From contig NZ_CP021431.1 in assembly GCF_002158905.1 (NCBI RefSeq), positions 186,001 to 250,000 on the forward strand: a DNA stretch of 64,000 bases. The letters are read 5' to 3'. Under the pieces are notes generated by a model. The model was not told where the DNA came from, searched no databases, and saw nothing but the letters and a program-made list of their open reading frames with translations. This document shows, in pieces, positions 1 through 10,111 of this stretch. This DNA is from Yoonia vestfoldensis (GTDB lineage: Bacteria; Pseudomonadota; Alphaproteobacteria; Rhodobacterales; Rhodobacteraceae). Each line of letters opens with the position of its first letter. Positions within the stretch are counted from its first letter, which is position 1. Position numbers and translations under genes: made by a program.

Positions 1-279
1 CATGAAAAAGGCCCAAAGCGCGGGGATGACGGACAAGATATAGCTTGCGGTGGCAAGCCGGCCCGTGGCCTTGGTGGCAAAGCCCCATAACACGCCCGAC
101 ATGAAGGACAGGATCACCGCACCATAGAATAATTGCACATAGGGGCCGATGAACCGCGGCCCAAACAGGGCTGCCCCCCAGAGACCCAGATCGGGGCGCA
201 ACAATGTCAGCGCGCCCCAGAAAAACGGGATCAGCCCGGCAAGGCCAAGCAAAAGGGCGGATCGGGGAATGGTCTGCAT
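1..279 (-). CDS. DUF3429 family membrane protein, truncated by window edge
   Basis: The reverse strand is open from an ATG at 279-277 to the edge of the window, giving 93 residues with no stop. The protein begins MQTIPRSALLLGLAGLIPF and shows about three hydrophobic segments (roughly residues 8-26, 36-66 and 76-93). The short GLAGLIPF opening, the LFYGAVILSFMSGVLWG stretch and the multi-pass layout match the DUF3429 family of about 150-residue inner-membrane proteins, so about 60 residues lie outside the window. Its start is only 4 bases beyond the ispH stop, but it lies downstream of ispH on the same strand, so the two probably form one transcript. Function is unknown. The family call is from memory of the motif pattern. 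Confidence 0.7.
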   Translation of the reverse strand, partial: MQTIPRSALLLGLAGLIPFFWGALTLLRPDLGLWGAALFGPRFIGPYVQLFYGAVILSFMSGVLWGFATKATGRLATASYILSVIPALWAFFM

Positions 280-283
280 CCGC

Positions 284-1234
284 TTAGGCCGGTTCCCGCA
301 GCACGCGCGGCACTTTGAATTCGACGTCTTCCTTGGCGGTTTCCACCATTTCGACCGTCACGTCATAGCGGTCGCGGAAAGCGTCGATCACCTCGTTGAT
401 CAGCACTTCGGGCGCGGATGCCCCCGCGGTGATACCCATCGAGGCGATGCCTTCCAGCGCGCGCCAGTCGATATCGGCTGCGCGCTGCACCAGTTGGGAA
501 TAATTGCAGCCTGCCCGCGCGCCGACCTCGACCAGCCGTTTGGAGTTGGATGAATTGGGCGCGCCCACGACCAGCATCGCGTCGCATTTCGGGGCCATGG
601 CCTTGACCGCTTCTTGTCGGTTGGTAGTGGCGTAACAGATGTCTTCTTTATGCGGGCCGATGATCGCGGGGAAACGGGCCTGCAGGGCCGCAACGATATC
701 GGCGGTATCATCGACCGACAGCGTGGTTTGCGTCACGAAGGCAAGGCGCGCGGGGTCGCGGACCTGCACATGGGCCACATCCGCGACGGTTTCGACCAGC
801 AAAACCTCGCCTTGCGGCAATTGCCCCATCGTGCCGATGGTTTCGGGATGGCCGGCGTGGCCGATCATGAGCATCTGCAACCCGTTATCGGCGTGGCGCT
901 GTGCTTCGATATGGACCTTGCTGACCAGCGGGCAGGTGGCGTCGACATAGATCATCTCGCGCTGGGCGGCGGCGGCGGGCACGGCCTTGGGCACGCCATG
1001 CGCGGAAAAGATCACCGGGCGGTCATCGGGGCAATCATCCAGTTCTTCGACAAAGACGGCCCCCTGGTCGCGCAGCGCATCGACGACGAATTTGTTATGC
1101 ACGATCTCGTGGCGAACATAGACCGGCGCGCCCCATTTCTGGATCGCCATTTCAACGATCTTGATGGCGCGGTCCACGCCCGCGCAAAAGCCACGGGGTG
1201 CGGCCAGATAAAGGGTAAGGGGCGGTTTGGTCAT
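284..1234 (-). CDS. ispH: 4-hydroxy-3-methylbut-2-enyl diphosphate reductase (IspH/LytB)
   Basis: Last enzyme of the MEP isoprenoid pathway: reductive dehydroxylation of HMBPP to IPP and DMAPP using a [4Fe-4S] cluster, in the cytoplasm. The 316-residue protein has the usual length. The three cluster cysteines are visible at C17 ([11 protein letters not shown]), C101 ([11 protein letters not shown]) and C200 ([13 protein letters not shown]). The substrate-binding histidines H42 ([13 protein letters not shown]) and H129 with E131 ([10 protein letters not shown]) are also present. The gene is followed on the same strand by the DUF3429 gene. A long plus-strand reading frame over the same bases is a shadow. 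Confidence 0.97.
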   Translation of the reverse strand: MTKPPLTLYLAAPRGFCAGVDRAIKIVEMAIQKWGAPVYVRHEIVHNKFVVDALRDQGAVFVEELDDCPDDRPVIFSAHGVPKAVPAAAAQREMIYVDATCPLVSKVHIEAQRHADNGLQMLMIGHAGHPETIGTMGQLPQGEVLLVETVADVAHVQVRDPARLAFVTQTTLSVDDTADIVAALQARFPAIIGPHKEDICYATTNRQEAVKAMAPKCDAMLVVGAPNSSNSKRLVEVGARAGCNYSQLVQRAADIDWRALEGIASMGITAGASAPEVLINEVIDAFRDRYDVTVEMVETAKEDVEFKVPRVLREPA

Positions 1235-1301
1235 CGCTTTCTCCTGCTGGTGCCAGAGGTAAAGCCTGATGCCCTGCGGGTCCAGCCCTTGCCGCGCGCA
1301 A

Positions 1302-2630
1302 TCAGCGATTTGCCGCAGCGGTCAGCCGCCAGAACCGCAGCGGCAGGATGATGGCGACAAGGGTGATGCCGATCCCATAGCCGGCCCAGATGCCCAGCGG
1401 GCCAAGCTCTGCCCAGAACCCCAGCAGGGCTGCCAGCGGCAGCGCAAAGAACCAGTAGCTGGCCAGCGTCAGCCGCGTCGGCCAGACGAAATCCATGATC
1501 CCGCGCAGCGCACCCAGCGCGGTCGATTGCACCCCATCCGCGACCTGGATCAGGGCCACGATCACGAACATCGCGGTGGCAAGGGCAACAACCGCGCTGT
1601 CAGTCGATAGCGCAGCGGCGATCCGGCTGCCTGACAGGATCAGCGTGATCGTGACCGCGATCATCCAGGTCGTGACAACGCCGATGGCGGCTATGGCGAT
1701 GGGGCGCAGCCGTGTGGGATCACCGGACCCGCTGGCCTGTCCGATGCGGATGGCGACGGCCGCCGCCATGCCAAGGGGCAGCATGTAAAGCACGCCACCA
1801 ACGGCCTGCACGATCTGGTTGGCGGCCAAGGCGGTGGCGCCAAAGATGCCCAGCATCAGCCCGATCACGGCAAAGGCGGCCCCTTCACCGGTATATCCGA
1901 TGGCCAGCGGCAAACCGTCCCGGGCCAATCTGCGGCGCAAGGCCGGATCGGGCCGCGCGCGCAACAGCCCGTGCCGCGCCAGCCAGCTGATCGCGACCAG
2001 CAAAGCCAGCGTTTCCGCGATCAGGCTGGCCAGCCCCGCGCCGATCAGCCCCAGCCCCGGCCAGTCGCCAACCCCCCAGATCAAGAGATAATTCAGCGGG
2101 ATGTTCAGAACGACAGCCAGAAAGGCGAAACCGGCGGCTGTCCAGGGTCTGTCCATCGCATTCAGCACCTGCGCGATGACCATCAACAGCGCCACAGGCA
2201 CCAGCAGCGCCGCCATCGCCAGCCAATAGGGGGTGATGATGGCCAGCACATCGGGCGGTTGGCCGATGAATGGCAGGCTGACAAGGATCAGCCCCATAAA
2301 GACCGCCGCGACCAGGCCCATCAGCGGGGCCAGAACCAGCCCCGCGCGCAGCGCAGCAGCCACCGCATCCGCCTGTGCGCCGCCATGCCGATGCGCCGCC
2401 TCGATCCCGACGGCAGAGACGAAACCATAGATGGCCGAATAAAAGATGATCATCGCCGCCGTCGTCAGCGACGCCGCCGCCAAAGGCAATGTGCCCAAAG
2501 GCGCGATCATAAGTGTATCGACCACGCCGATCAGCGTCGATGCGGCAAGCCCCGCCACGATCGGCAAGGCCAGGCGCAGCAATGGCGCGACTTCGGTCTG
2601 CGCGATGGCGGCGCTGGGCTGGGTTGGCAT
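1302..2630 (-). CDS. MATE family efflux transporter
   Basis: Predicted 12-helix inner-membrane drug/Na+(H+) antiporter of the MATE (NorM/DinF-like) family. The 442-residue protein opens with [20 protein letters not shown] followed by [11 protein letters not shown], the typical first-helix pattern of MATE proteins, and continues as two pseudo-repeats of hydrophobic segments. An in-frame TTG lies two codons upstream (2636), but the ATG at 2630 is the more natural start. No strong ribosome-binding site is evident for either. It lies 67 bases upstream of ispH on the same strand. The substrate cannot be inferred. Confidence 0.9.
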   Translation of the reverse strand: MPTQPSAAIAQTEVAPLLRLALPIVAGLAASTLIGVVDTLMIAPLGTLPLAAASLTTAAMIIFYSAIYGFVSAVGIEAAHRHGGAQADAVAAALRAGLVLAPLMGLVAAVFMGLILVSLPFIGQPPDVLAIITPYWLAMAALLVPVALLMVIAQVLNAMDRPWTAAGFAFLAVVLNIPLNYLLIWGVGDWPGLGLIGAGLASLIAETLALLVAISWLARHGLLRARPDPALRRRLARDGLPLAIGYTGEGAAFAVIGLMLGIFGATALAANQIVQAVGGVLYMLPLGMAAAVAIRIGQASGSGDPTRLRPIAIAAIGVVTTWMIAVTITLILSGSRIAAALSTDSAVVALATAMFVIVALIQVADGVQSTALGALRGIMDFVWPTRLTLASYWFFALPLAALLGFWAELGPLGIWAGYGIGITLVAIILPLRFWRLTAAANR

Positions 2631-2821
2631 GGTCAAGGTCCGATGCGGAAATCAGACGCATCTTCTGGCGATGCCACAGCAACATGCAAGCCACAGGTTA
2701 ACGCATACCCCCAGATTGTGCCGCCCAAGGGAAAAACCAGCCATGCGCGGCGATGATCGGTGCCGACCGCCGCTGCGCATGGTGCGTTTGCTGCATTTTT
2801 GGACGCTTGGCCGCGGCTATC

Positions 2822-3394
2822 CTAGCTATCGGTGCTACTGGCCTCGGCCATGTCGGTGCGTGGTTCGCGGGTGGGCCGGCCGATGACCTCGCGCAATTCG
2901 TCAAGCTCGATGAAATTATCCGCCTGACGGCGCAATTCATCGGCGATCATCGGCGGCTGGCTGCGGATCGTAGAGACGACGGACACCCGCACGCCCTTGC
3001 GCTGCAAGGCTTCGATGAGCGGGCGGAAATCGCCGTCGCCGGAAAAGATCACCGCGTGGTCCAGATGCGGCGCCAGTTCCATCGCATCCACCGCCAGCTC
3101 GATATCCATATTGCCCTTGACCTTGCGGCGGCCCATGCTGTCCGTGAATTCCTTGGCCGGTTTGGTGACCATGGAATAGCCGTTGTAATGCAGCCAGTCG
3201 ACCAGCGGGCGGATCGGCGAATATTCGTCATTTTCCAGCAGCGCGGTATAATAGAAAGCGCGCAGCAGCTTGCCCCGCCGCATGAATTCTTGACGCAACA
3301 ACTTGTAATCTATGTCAAACCCCAGCGCGCGCGCCGCCGCATAGAGGTTGGACCCATCAATAAAGAGCGCAAGACGCTCGTCTCGGTAAAACAT
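2822..3394 (-). CDS. NYN domain protein (LabA/DUF88 family)
   Basis: The 190-residue protein has the NYN (PIN-like) ribonuclease fold signature: an N-terminal LFIDGSNLYAAARALGF with the first acidic residue, a central NMDIELAVDAM with further acidic residues, and VIFSGDGDFRPLIEAL with the closing acidic cluster. These aspartates form the predicted metal-binding nuclease site. Proteins of this family are common in alphaproteobacteria as single-domain cytoplasmic proteins and are presumed RNA-processing enzymes, but the substrate is unknown. It is transcribed divergently from folK across a 112-bp gap that contains a candidate promoter. Confidence 0.88.
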   Translation of the reverse strand: MFYRDERLALFIDGSNLYAAARALGFDIDYKLLRQEFMRRGKLLRAFYYTALLENDEYSPIRPLVDWLHYNGYSMVTKPAKEFTDSMGRRKVKGNMDIELAVDAMELAPHLDHAVIFSGDGDFRPLIEALQRKGVRVSVVSTIRSQPPMIADELRRQADNFIELDELREVIGRPTREPRTDMAEASSTDS

Positions 3395-3445
3395 GAAACA
3401 CCTTTCGACTATTATCCTTGATCATCGTTGTGATGCGAGTGGAGG

Positions 3446-3473
3446 TTGATCAAGTAAACGCCGATCTTATATA
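3446..3473 (+). promoter_or_regulatory. candidate sigma-70 promoter for folK
   Basis: TTGATC (3446-3451), a 16-base spacer and TATATA (3468-3473) lie 33 bases before the folK ATG. The -35 box is also one arm of an 8-bp inverted repeat with CTTGATCA near 3417-3424, which could serve the divergent NYN gene. Prediction by eye only. Confidence 0.5.
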
Positions 3474-3506
3474 GCGGTTCCATTGTGACAAGAGGCGCAT
3501 TGCGGG

Positions 3507-4091
3507 ATGATCGGCCAGATTGCGCTTATTGCTTTGGGCAGCAACGACGATTCCTTTCAAGGTGCCGTGGCGGAAAATGTCGCTTGGGCCGTGGGGCGCG
3601 TCAGCGCGATGGCCCAGGGTCCGGTGCGCGTCAGCCCGTTCTATGCAACCCCGGCCTATCCTGCGGGGTCAGGCCCTGATTTTGTCAATGCGGCGATGGC
3701 CTTTACAACCGTGTTGGATGCCGAGGCCATGCTTGCCGGGCTGCATGCCATCGAGGCAGAGGCTGGGCGTTTGCGCAGGATCCGCTGGGGGCAGCGCAGC
3801 CTGGACCTTGATCTGATCGCGCTGGGGGATCAGGTGCTGCCCGATGCCGCCACGCAGGCCCATTGGCGCCAATTGCCACCCGATGCGCAGGCGCAGATCG
3901 CACCTGACCGTCTGATCCTGCCGCATCCGCGCCTGCAGGACCGCAGTTTCGTCTTGGTGCCGCTGGCCGATGTCGCCCCTGATTGGCAGCATCCTTTGCT
4001 GGGGCTGAACGTGCTGCAAATGCGCGACCGGCTGCCAGAGCCCGACCGCGCCAGCGTTGTCGGCATCGCAAGACCATCGGCCAAAGGTTGA
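3507..4091 (+). CDS. folK: 2-amino-4-hydroxy-6-hydroxymethyldihydropteridine diphosphokinase
   Basis: HPPK of folate synthesis: transfers pyrophosphate from ATP to 6-hydroxymethyl-dihydropterin. The 194-residue protein shows the N-terminal IALGSN motif, the substrate-loop region RVSPFYATPAYP, FVNAAMAF, the catalytic Mg-binding aspartates in RSLDLDLIALGD, and the C-terminal LPHPRLQDRSFVLVPLADV. There is an extra segment of about 25 residues between the DLDLI and LPHPR motifs compared with the E. coli enzyme. The start chosen gives MIGQIALIALGSN. An earlier out-of-frame ATG is not used. No folP or folB is next to it. Confidence 0.95.
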   Translation: MIGQIALIALGSNDDSFQGAVAENVAWAVGRVSAMAQGPVRVSPFYATPAYPAGSGPDFVNAAMAFTTVLDAEAMLAGLHAIEAEAGRLRRIRWGQRSLDLDLIALGDQVLPDAATQAHWRQLPPDAQAQIAPDRLILPHPRLQDRSFVLVPLADVAPDWQHPLLGLNVLQMRDRLPEPDRASVVGIARPSAKG

Positions 4092-4120
4092 AAATACAGG
4101 CAACCCGCCGCCGCTGACCC

Positions 4121-4150
4121 TTGTCAATCCCTTTTGAACGCACTAGGGAT
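4121..4150 (+). promoter_or_regulatory. candidate promoter for rpoZ-rsh operon
   Basis: TTGTCA at 4121-4126, a 17-base spacer and TAGGGAT at 4144-4150, 35 bases before the rpoZ ATG. The -10 match is only fair. Confidence 0.35.
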
Positions 4151-4184
4151 GCAGCTTCCGAAGCTTCCTGTCCGGAGATCTGTC

Positions 4185-4538
4185 ATGGCCCGCGTTACCG
4201 TCGAAGATTGCGTCGATAAAGTCCCAAACCGTTTCGAGCTTGTCATGCTTGCAGCGCATCGTGCGCGTGAAATCGCCGCCGGCTCGATGATCACGGTGGC
4301 CCGTGACAACGACAAGAACCCTGTCGTCTCGCTGCGCGAAATCGCCGAAGAAACCCAACAGGCGGATGATCTGCGCGAACGCATGATCGAGGCCAACCAG
4401 ACCCAGATCGAGATCGACGAACCCGAAGAGGACAGCATGTCCTTGCTGATGGGCGCCGAAGCCGACCGCCCGGTCGAGGACGATATGTCCGAGGAAAAAC
4501 TGCTGCGCGCGCTGATGGAAGCGCAAGGCCAGCGCTAG
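4185..4538 (+). CDS. rpoZ: RNA polymerase omega subunit
   Basis: Small core RNA polymerase subunit that helps assemble beta-prime and forms part of the ppGpp binding site. The 117-residue protein begins [20 protein letters not shown], the family signature, followed by [12 protein letters not shown] and a conserved helix ending at [10 protein letters not shown]. The C-terminal third is acidic (about residues 70-117, E/D-rich), a typical alphaproteobacterial extension. The ATG at 4185 is preceded by CGGAGAT. An in-frame ATG 51 bases upstream would add a tail not seen in the family. It is followed by rsh after 40 bases, the common rpoZ-spoT pairing, which fits omega's role as a ppGpp receptor. 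Confidence 0.96.
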   Translation: MARVTVEDCVDKVPNRFELVMLAAHRAREIAAGSMITVARDNDKNPVVSLREIAEETQQADDLRERMIEANQTQIEIDEPEEDSMSLLMGAEADRPVEDDMSEEKLLRALMEAQGQR

Positions 4539-4578
4539 GGCGGGCTGTTCAGCCTGCCAATGATAGGCGCGGAACCAG

Positions 4579-6711
4579 ATGACGAATGCTGACAGTCTGA
4601 TCTCTCTGGTTCGCGCCTATAACCCGAAAACAAACCAAGCCCTGCTGCGCGATGCTTTTGCCTTTGGTGCCGATATGCACGAAGGCCAGTTTCGCCATTC
4701 CGGCGAGCCTTATTTCACCCATCCCGTCGCGGTCGCCCATATCCTGGCCTTGCAGCAGATGGATGATGCGACGCTGGTCACCGCCCTGCTGCATGACACG
4801 ATCGAGGATACCAAGGCATCCTTTGCGATGGTCGAAACCCGATTCGGCCGCGAGATCGCCGAATTGGTCGATGGTGTAACGAAGCTGACCAACCTGCAAT
4901 TAACCTCGACCCAGACCAAGCAGGCGGAAAATTTCCGTAAACTTTTCATGGCGACCAGCCGCGATCTGCGCGTCACCTTGGTGAAACTGGCCGACCGTCT
5001 GCATAATATGCGCACGATCAAATCCATGCGCCCCGAAAAGCAGGCCCAGAAAGCCCGCGAAACCATGGAAATCTTTGCGCCGCTTGCTGGCCGCATGGGG
5101 ATGCAATGGATGCGCGAGGAATTGGAGGATCTGTCCTTTCGCGTGCTGAACCCCGAGGCGCGCAATTCCATCATCCGCCGTTTCATCACCTTGCAGCGCG
5201 AGACCGGCGATGTGGTGCAGAGAATCACCGCCGATATGCGGGTGGAGCTGGAAAAATCCAATATTCTGGCCGATGTCGCGGGCCGCGCCAAGAAACCCTA
5301 TTCGATCTGGCGCAAGATGCAGGAAAAGGATCAGGGTTTCAGCCGTCTGTCCGACATCTATGGGTTTCGCGTGATCGTCGCGACAGAGGCCGATTGCTAC
5401 CGCGTGCTGGGCACGATCCACCAGCGCTGGCGCGCCGTGCCGGGGCGGTTCAAGGATTACATCAGCCAGCCGAAATCCAACGGCTACCGCTCTATCCATA
5501 CCACCGTATCGGGCCGTGACGGCAAACGGGTCGAGGTGCAGATCCGCACCCGCGAAATGCATGAAGTCGCCGAAACGGGTGTCGCGGCGCATTGGTCCTA
5601 TAAAAACGGTGAACGTGTCGAAAACCGCTTTGCGGTGGACCCGGTGCGCTGGATTGCGTCGCTGACCGACCGGCTGGATGATGACCAGAACCACGAGGAA
5701 TTCCTCGAGGCCGTCAAGCTAGAGATGTATCAGGATCAGGTCTTTTGCTTCACCCCCAAGGGCGAGGTGATCAAGCTGCCGCGCGGCGCGACGCCGATTG
5801 ATTTCGCCTATGCGATCCACACCCGCATCGGGTCGGCCTGCGTGGGTGCCAAGGTGGACGGGCTGCGGGTGCCGCTTTGGACGCGGCTCAAGAACGGCCA
5901 ATCGGTCGAGATCATCACCGCCGAAGGCCAGACCCCGCAGGCGACATGGATCGACATCGCCGTGACAGGCCGCGCGAAAACCGCGATCCGCCGGTCCTTG
6001 CGCGAGGAAGACCGCGAACGCTATGTCCGGCTGGGCCGCGAACTGGCGCGCGTGGCGTTTGAAAACGTGCGCAAGAAATCCACCGAAAAGGCGCTGCGCA
6101 CTGCCGCCAAGGCGCTGGCCATCGACAGTGTCGCGGAATTGCTGGCCCGCCTGGGCAGCGCCGAGGTGACAGGCAGCGAGGTCGTGCGCGCGATCTATCC
6201 CGAGCTGGCCCATGTCACTGGCGACGAGGTCGATCAGGGCCGCGCTGTCGTGGGTCTTAGCCCCGATCAGGTCTATAAGCGCGGGGCTTGCTGTCAGCCG
6301 GTGCCCGGAGAGCGTATCTTGGGCATCACCTTTCGCGGCCAAGGCGTCACGATCCATGCCATCGATTGTGCCGCCTTGGTCGATTACGAAGACCAACCCG
6401 AACGCTGGATCGACCTGCATTGGCAAGAAGGCACCCATGCCGCCGTCAATACCGTGACCTTTGACGCGACGATCACCAATGACATGGGCGTGTTGGGGCG
6501 TATTTGCACATTGATCGGCGAACAGAACGCCAATATCTCTGACTTGAAATTCATCGACCGCAAGCCTGATTATTTCCGCTTGTTGATCGATGTCGATTTG
6601 CGGGATGCTGAACATCTGCACCGTGTGATGACCGCGCTCGAGGCGGAAAGCAACGTGTCATCCATCATCCGGCATCGTGATCCGGGCCTTGCGGGGACAA
6701 TGCGTGGCTGA
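4579..6711 (+). CDS. rsh: bifunctional (p)ppGpp synthetase/hydrolase, RSH family
   Basis: Stringent-response enzyme that makes and degrades (p)ppGpp. The 710-residue protein has all RSH domains in order. The HD hydrolase domain (about residues 25-180) carries ALLHDTIEDT with H72-D73. The synthetase domain (about 235-345) carries SDIYGFRVIV and KSNGYRSIHTTV near residue 301. The TGS domain (about 386-450) carries FTPKGEVIKLPRGATPIDFA, and an ACT domain is C-terminal (about 630-705). The intact HD motif supports hydrolase activity. Alphaproteobacteria usually have this single long RSH. It lies directly downstream of rpoZ and upstream of a DUF2062 gene. Confidence 0.97.
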   Translation: MTNADSLISLVRAYNPKTNQALLRDAFAFGADMHEGQFRHSGEPYFTHPVAVAHILALQQMDDATLVTALLHDTIEDTKASFAMVETRFGREIAELVDGVTKLTNLQLTSTQTKQAENFRKLFMATSRDLRVTLVKLADRLHNMRTIKSMRPEKQAQKARETMEIFAPLAGRMGMQWMREELEDLSFRVLNPEARNSIIRRFITLQRETGDVVQRITADMRVELEKSNILADVAGRAKKPYSIWRKMQEKDQGFSRLSDIYGFRVIVATEADCYRVLGTIHQRWRAVPGRFKDYISQPKSNGYRSIHTTVSGRDGKRVEVQIRTREMHEVAETGVAAHWSYKNGERVENRFAVDPVRWIASLTDRLDDDQNHEEFLEAVKLEMYQDQVFCFTPKGEVIKLPRGATPIDFAYAIHTRIGSACVGAKVDGLRVPLWTRLKNGQSVEIITAEGQTPQATWIDIAVTGRAKTAIRRSLREEDRERYVRLGRELARVAFENVRKKSTEKALRTAAKALAIDSVAELLARLGSAEVTGSEVVRAIYPELAHVTGDEVDQGRAVVGLSPDQVYKRGACCQPVPGERILGITFRGQGVTIHAIDCAALVDYEDQPERWIDLHWQEGTHAAVNTVTFDATITNDMGVLGRICTLIGEQNANISDLKFIDRKPDYFRLLIDVDLRDAEHLHRVMTALEAESNVSSIIRHRDPGLAGTMRG

Positions 6712-6734
6712 CAGGCCAGAAGGGAAGTCGTGTC

Positions 6735-7382
6735 TTGGTATTCAAGCGCAGGGATAGGCGGCCGATCTGGAAGATCGTGCTGGACTTTGTCTATCCGCGC
6801 GGCGGCTGGGCGCGGGCCTTTGGCTATGTAAAGCACCGGTTGCGCCGGTTGCCCGACACCCCGGAAAAGATTTCCCGTGGCATCGCTGTGGGTGTCTTTG
6901 CGGCCTTTACGCCGTTCTATGGCCTGCATTTTGTGATTGCGATCCTGCTGGCGCGGATTGCGCGCGGCAATATGCTTGCGGCGCTGCTGGGGACGTTTGC
7001 GGGCAACCCGCTGACCTATATCCCGATCGGGATCGCCTCGCTGGGGACAGGGTATTGGTTGCTGGGCCGGCCTTTCAACGCCGCCGTCTTCGGATTATAC
7101 ACCAACGGCCCCAAGGATTACTGCACGCTTGGCTGTCAGTTCAGCAATGCGTTTTCGGATATCACCCATAATTTCATGGCGATCTTCACGATTGCCACCG
7201 CCGATTGGACCGGTCTGATCGCCTTTTATCACGAGGTTTTCGTCCCCTACCTGATCGGCGGCATCGCGCCGGGCTTGTTCTTTGGGCTTCTCAGCTACTA
7301 TCTGTTCGTGCCGATCATCGCGGTCTATCAAAAACGGCGCCGCAAAGTGTTGCAGGCCAAGCTGGACCAATTGAAGAAATGA
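6735..7382 (+). CDS. DUF2062 domain-containing membrane protein
   Basis: The 215-residue protein has the DUF2062 core (about residues 45-100): [20 protein letters not shown] then [20 protein letters not shown], with two hydrophobic hairpins. A long C-terminal membrane segment (about 165-200) ends in a lysine/arginine-rich tail [17 protein letters not shown]. The start is TTG at 6735, chosen because AGAAGGGAAG sits 7 bases upstream and no in-frame ATG precedes the domain. It lies between rsh and pdxJ, an order repeated in related genomes. Molecular function is unknown. It is presumably an inner-membrane protein. Confidence 0.85.
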   Translation: MVFKRRDRRPIWKIVLDFVYPRGGWARAFGYVKHRLRRLPDTPEKISRGIAVGVFAAFTPFYGLHFVIAILLARIARGNMLAALLGTFAGNPLTYIPIGIASLGTGYWLLGRPFNAAVFGLYTNGPKDYCTLGCQFSNAFSDITHNFMAIFTIATADWTGLIAFYHEVFVPYLIGGIAPGLFFGLLSYYLFVPIIAVYQKRRRKVLQAKLDQLKK

Positions 7383-7407
7383 CCTCTCTCGGCTGAAAGG
7401 GAAAACC

Positions 7408-8148
7408 ATGACCAATCTGCGGCTCGGCGTGAATATCGACCATGTGGCAACCGTGCGTAACGCGCGCGGCGGGGATGTGCCTGATCCGGTGCGCGCCGCG
7501 CTGATGGCGCAGGATGCGGGGGCCGATGGCATCACCGCCCATCTGCGCGAGGATCGCCGCCATATCATCGACGCCGATATTGAACGGCTGATGGCCGCAT
7601 TGCGCGTGCCGCTGAACTTTGAGATGGCGGCCACGGCCGAAATGCAGGCGATTGCCCTGCGCCACAAACCCCATGCTGTTTGTCTGGTCCCCGAAAAGCG
7701 CGAGGAACGCACAACCGAAGGCGGGCTGGAAGTTGCCGCGCAGCAAAGCGCGCTGGCAGATTACATCACCCCTCTGCGCGATGCCGGATGCCGCGTGTCG
7801 CTGTTCATCGCCGCCGACGAGGCGCAGATCAGGGCCGCGCACCGTATTGGCGCGCCGGTGATCGAATTGCATTCAGGCGCCTATGCCGATGCTTGGGCCG
7901 AAGGCGACTGGGCCACGCGCGACGATGAATTGCGCAAGATCACAGATATGACCGCCTTTGCCACCGATCTGGGGCTAGAGGTCCATGTCGGCCACGGGCT
8001 GACCTATGATTGCGTCACGCCCATCGCCGCCTTGCCGCAGGTGGCGGAACTGAATATCGGGCATTTCCTGATCGGCGAATCCATCTTTCGCGGTCTTGCC
8101 CCCGCGATTGCCGAAATGCGCCGCTTGATGGACGCCGCGCGCGCATGA
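7408..8148 (+). CDS. pdxJ: pyridoxine 5'-phosphate synthase
   Basis: Condenses 1-deoxyxylulose 5-phosphate with 3-amino-1-hydroxyacetone 1-phosphate to form pyridoxine 5'-phosphate. The 246-residue TIM-barrel protein has [13 protein letters not shown] at the N-terminus, [12 protein letters not shown] (phosphate/metal loop), LNFEMAAT with the catalytic glutamate, HVGHGLTYD, and the closing phosphate-binding [14 protein letters not shown]. An AGGGAAA box precedes the ATG. Its TGA overlaps the acpS ATG (ATGA), indicating translational coupling. Confidence 0.97.
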   Translation: MTNLRLGVNIDHVATVRNARGGDVPDPVRAALMAQDAGADGITAHLREDRRHIIDADIERLMAALRVPLNFEMAATAEMQAIALRHKPHAVCLVPEKREERTTEGGLEVAAQQSALADYITPLRDAGCRVSLFIAADEAQIRAAHRIGAPVIELHSGAYADAWAEGDWATRDDELRKITDMTAFATDLGLEVHVGHGLTYDCVTPIAALPQVAELNIGHFLIGESIFRGLAPAIAEMRRLMDAARA

Positions 8149-8546
8149 TCCTGGGCATCGGCACCGATCTTGCGAATATCGACCGGATCGCGGCCACGCT
8201 GGACCGGTTCGGCGACCGGTTCCGCAACCGTGTCTTTACGCCCGTCGAACAGGCCAAATCCGAGGCCCGCCATGACACGCCCGGCACCTATGCCAAACGC
8301 TGGGCCGCGAAAGAGGCGTGTTCCAAGGCGCTGGGCACCGGGTTGCGCATGGGGATCGCGTGGAAAGACATGGCGGTGTCGAACCTGCATACCGGCCAGC
8401 CCGTGATGGCCGTGACCGGCTGGGCGCGCGACAGGCTGGACCAGATGACCCCGCCCGGCCACGAGGCGGTGATCCATGTCACGCTGACCGATGATCACCC
8501 TTGGGCACAGGCCTTTGTGGTGATCGAGGCGCGGCCCATCGCTTGA
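8145..8546 (+). CDS. acpS: holo-[acyl-carrier-protein] synthase
   Basis: Transfers 4'-phosphopantetheine from CoA to apo-ACP. The 133-residue protein begins [15 protein letters not shown] with the Mg ligand D8, and has the second signature [15 protein letters not shown] carrying the conserved Glu. Length is near the family norm of about 125-140. The start is the ATG overlapping the pdxJ stop. A longer frame upstream lies inside pdxJ and is not used. Followed by lepB after 51 bases. Confidence 0.96.
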   Translation: MILGIGTDLANIDRIAATLDRFGDRFRNRVFTPVEQAKSEARHDTPGTYAKRWAAKEACSKALGTGLRMGIAWKDMAVSNLHTGQPVMAVTGWARDRLDQMTPPGHEAVIHVTLTDDHPWAQAFVVIEARPIA

Positions 8547-8597
8547 CTCCACCCCTTTGCGGGATCATGTAGCGTCAAACCCAAAAAGGAACGGAAA

Positions 8598-9434
8598 ATG
8601 GCCGAAAAGACAGGCTTTGTCAGCAGCGTGAAAGAGACGATCAAGACGATCTTTTGGGCGCTGATCATCGCGGGCGTGTTCCGCACCCTGTTCTTTCAAC
8701 CCTTCTGGATTCCGTCGGGGTCGATGAAGGACACCTTGCTGATCGGGGATTTCCTCTTTGTCAACAAGATGGCTTATGGCTATTCCTATGCGTCCTGCCC
8801 GTCGGTCCGTGTGCCGGCGGTCGGGATCGACATCGGCGCGGATGATTTCTGCGGCTGGTTCGCCGATAGTGACGACCGGCTGTTCGGGTCCGATCCGGAA
8901 CGCGGCGATGTCGTGGTCTTCCGGCATCCGGTGACGGGCATGGATTTCATCAAACGCGTCGTCGGTGAGCCCGGTGACCGTATCCAGATGATCGACGGCG
9001 TGCTACATATCAATGATACCGCTGTCGGTCTGGCCGATGCGGGCCTCTTTACCGAGATCATGGAACCCCAAGGCCCGATGGGTGGCCGCCCGATGTGCGC
9101 CAATGACCCTGTCGGCATGGGCGCTGAATGTCTGAAACCGCGCCAGATCGAAACGCTGCCCAATGGCACCAGCCATGCGATCCTGAACATCGGCACGCGG
9201 GCCACCGACAATACCGGCGTGTTCACCGTGCCTGCGGACCATTTCTTTTTCATGGGTGACAATCGCGACAATTCCATCGACAGCCGCGTGCCGCAAACGC
9301 TGGGCGGTGTCGGTTTCGTGCCGCGCAGGGATATCGTGGGCCGCGCTGATCGGGTGTTGTTCTCATCCGCGGGCCGGTCGATGCTGGCCTTCTGGACATG
9401 GCGCAGCGACCGTTTCTTCAAGGCGGTCGAGTGA
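8598..9434 (+). CDS. lepB: signal peptidase I
   Basis: Inner-membrane serine/lysine-dyad protease that releases secreted proteins from their signal peptides. The 278-residue protein has one clear N-terminal membrane segment (about residues 17-35), then the catalytic serine S42 in [16 protein letters not shown] and the catalytic lysine K119 in [12 protein letters not shown]. Box E is [11 protein letters not shown] near the C-terminus. An insertion of about 30 residues (66-98, containing two cysteines) lies between the Ser and Lys boxes. RBS AAGGAACGG precedes the ATG. The TGA overlaps the GTG start of rnc. Confidence 0.97.
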   Translation: MAEKTGFVSSVKETIKTIFWALIIAGVFRTLFFQPFWIPSGSMKDTLLIGDFLFVNKMAYGYSYASCPSVRVPAVGIDIGADDFCGWFADSDDRLFGSDPERGDVVVFRHPVTGMDFIKRVVGEPGDRIQMIDGVLHINDTAVGLADAGLFTEIMEPQGPMGGRPMCANDPVGMGAECLKPRQIETLPNGTSHAILNIGTRATDNTGVFTVPADHFFFMGDNRDNSIDSRVPQTLGGVGFVPRRDIVGRADRVLFSSAGRSMLAFWTWRSDRFFKAVE

Positions 9435-10111
9435 AACTCTCGGCTGATCTGGCTGCCTTTTCGCAGCGTCTGGGCTATCACTTCGTGAGGCCGGAATTGC
9501 TGGTGCGGGCGGTGACCCATTCATCCATGGTCAGCGTGCACCGCGATGATAACCAGCGGCTTGAATTTCTGGGCGACCGCGTGCTGGGCCTTGTGATGGC
9601 CGAGGCCTTGCTGAAGGCTGATCCCTCTGCCCCCGAAGGCCTGCTTGCGCCGCGCTATAACGCGCTGGTGCGCCGTGAAGCCTGCGCTGATGTCGCCCGG
9701 CAGATCGACCTTGGCGCGGTGATCAAACTGGGCCGCTCCGAGATGAAATCGGGGGGCCGCCGTAAAGAGGCTTTGCTCGCCGATGCGATGGAGGCGGTGA
9801 TCGCCGCGATCTATCAGGACGGCGGGTTCGAAGCAGGGCGCAAGGTCGTGCTGGATCTCTGGGGCGCGCGCATCACCGATGTCGCCGATGATGCCCGCGA
9901 CGCCAAGACCGCCTTGCAGGAATGGGCGCAGGCGCGCGGCGAAGCCCCGCCCAGCTATACCGAGGTGGCGCGCACCGGCCCTGACCATCAACCCGCCTTT
10001 ACCATTGCGGTGCAGCTGGCCTCTGGCCAGTCCGAAACAGCGACCGCAGGGTCGAAACGGCAGGCGGAACAAGCCGCCGCCGCCGCCCTTTTGAAGAAAG
10101 TTGACCCATGA
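9431..10111 (+). CDS. rnc: ribonuclease III
   Basis: Double-stranded RNA endonuclease used in rRNA and mRNA maturation. The 226-residue protein has the RNase III domain (about 5-140) with the signature [13 protein letters not shown] (E45, D49) and [18 protein letters not shown] carrying the other metal ligands, then a dsRNA-binding domain (about 150-225). The start is a GTG at 9431 overlapping the lepB stop (GTGA), giving [16 protein letters not shown]. Residues further upstream belong to the lepB frame overlap and do not match the family. It ends in an ATGA overlap with era. Confidence 0.96.
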   Translation: MKLSADLAAFSQRLGYHFVRPELLVRAVTHSSMVSVHRDDNQRLEFLGDRVLGLVMAEALLKADPSAPEGLLAPRYNALVRREACADVARQIDLGAVIKLGRSEMKSGGRRKEALLADAMEAVIAAIYQDGGFEAGRKVVLDLWGARITDVADDARDAKTALQEWAQARGEAPPSYTEVARTGPDHQPAFTIAVQLASGQSETATAGSKRQAEQAAAAALLKKVDP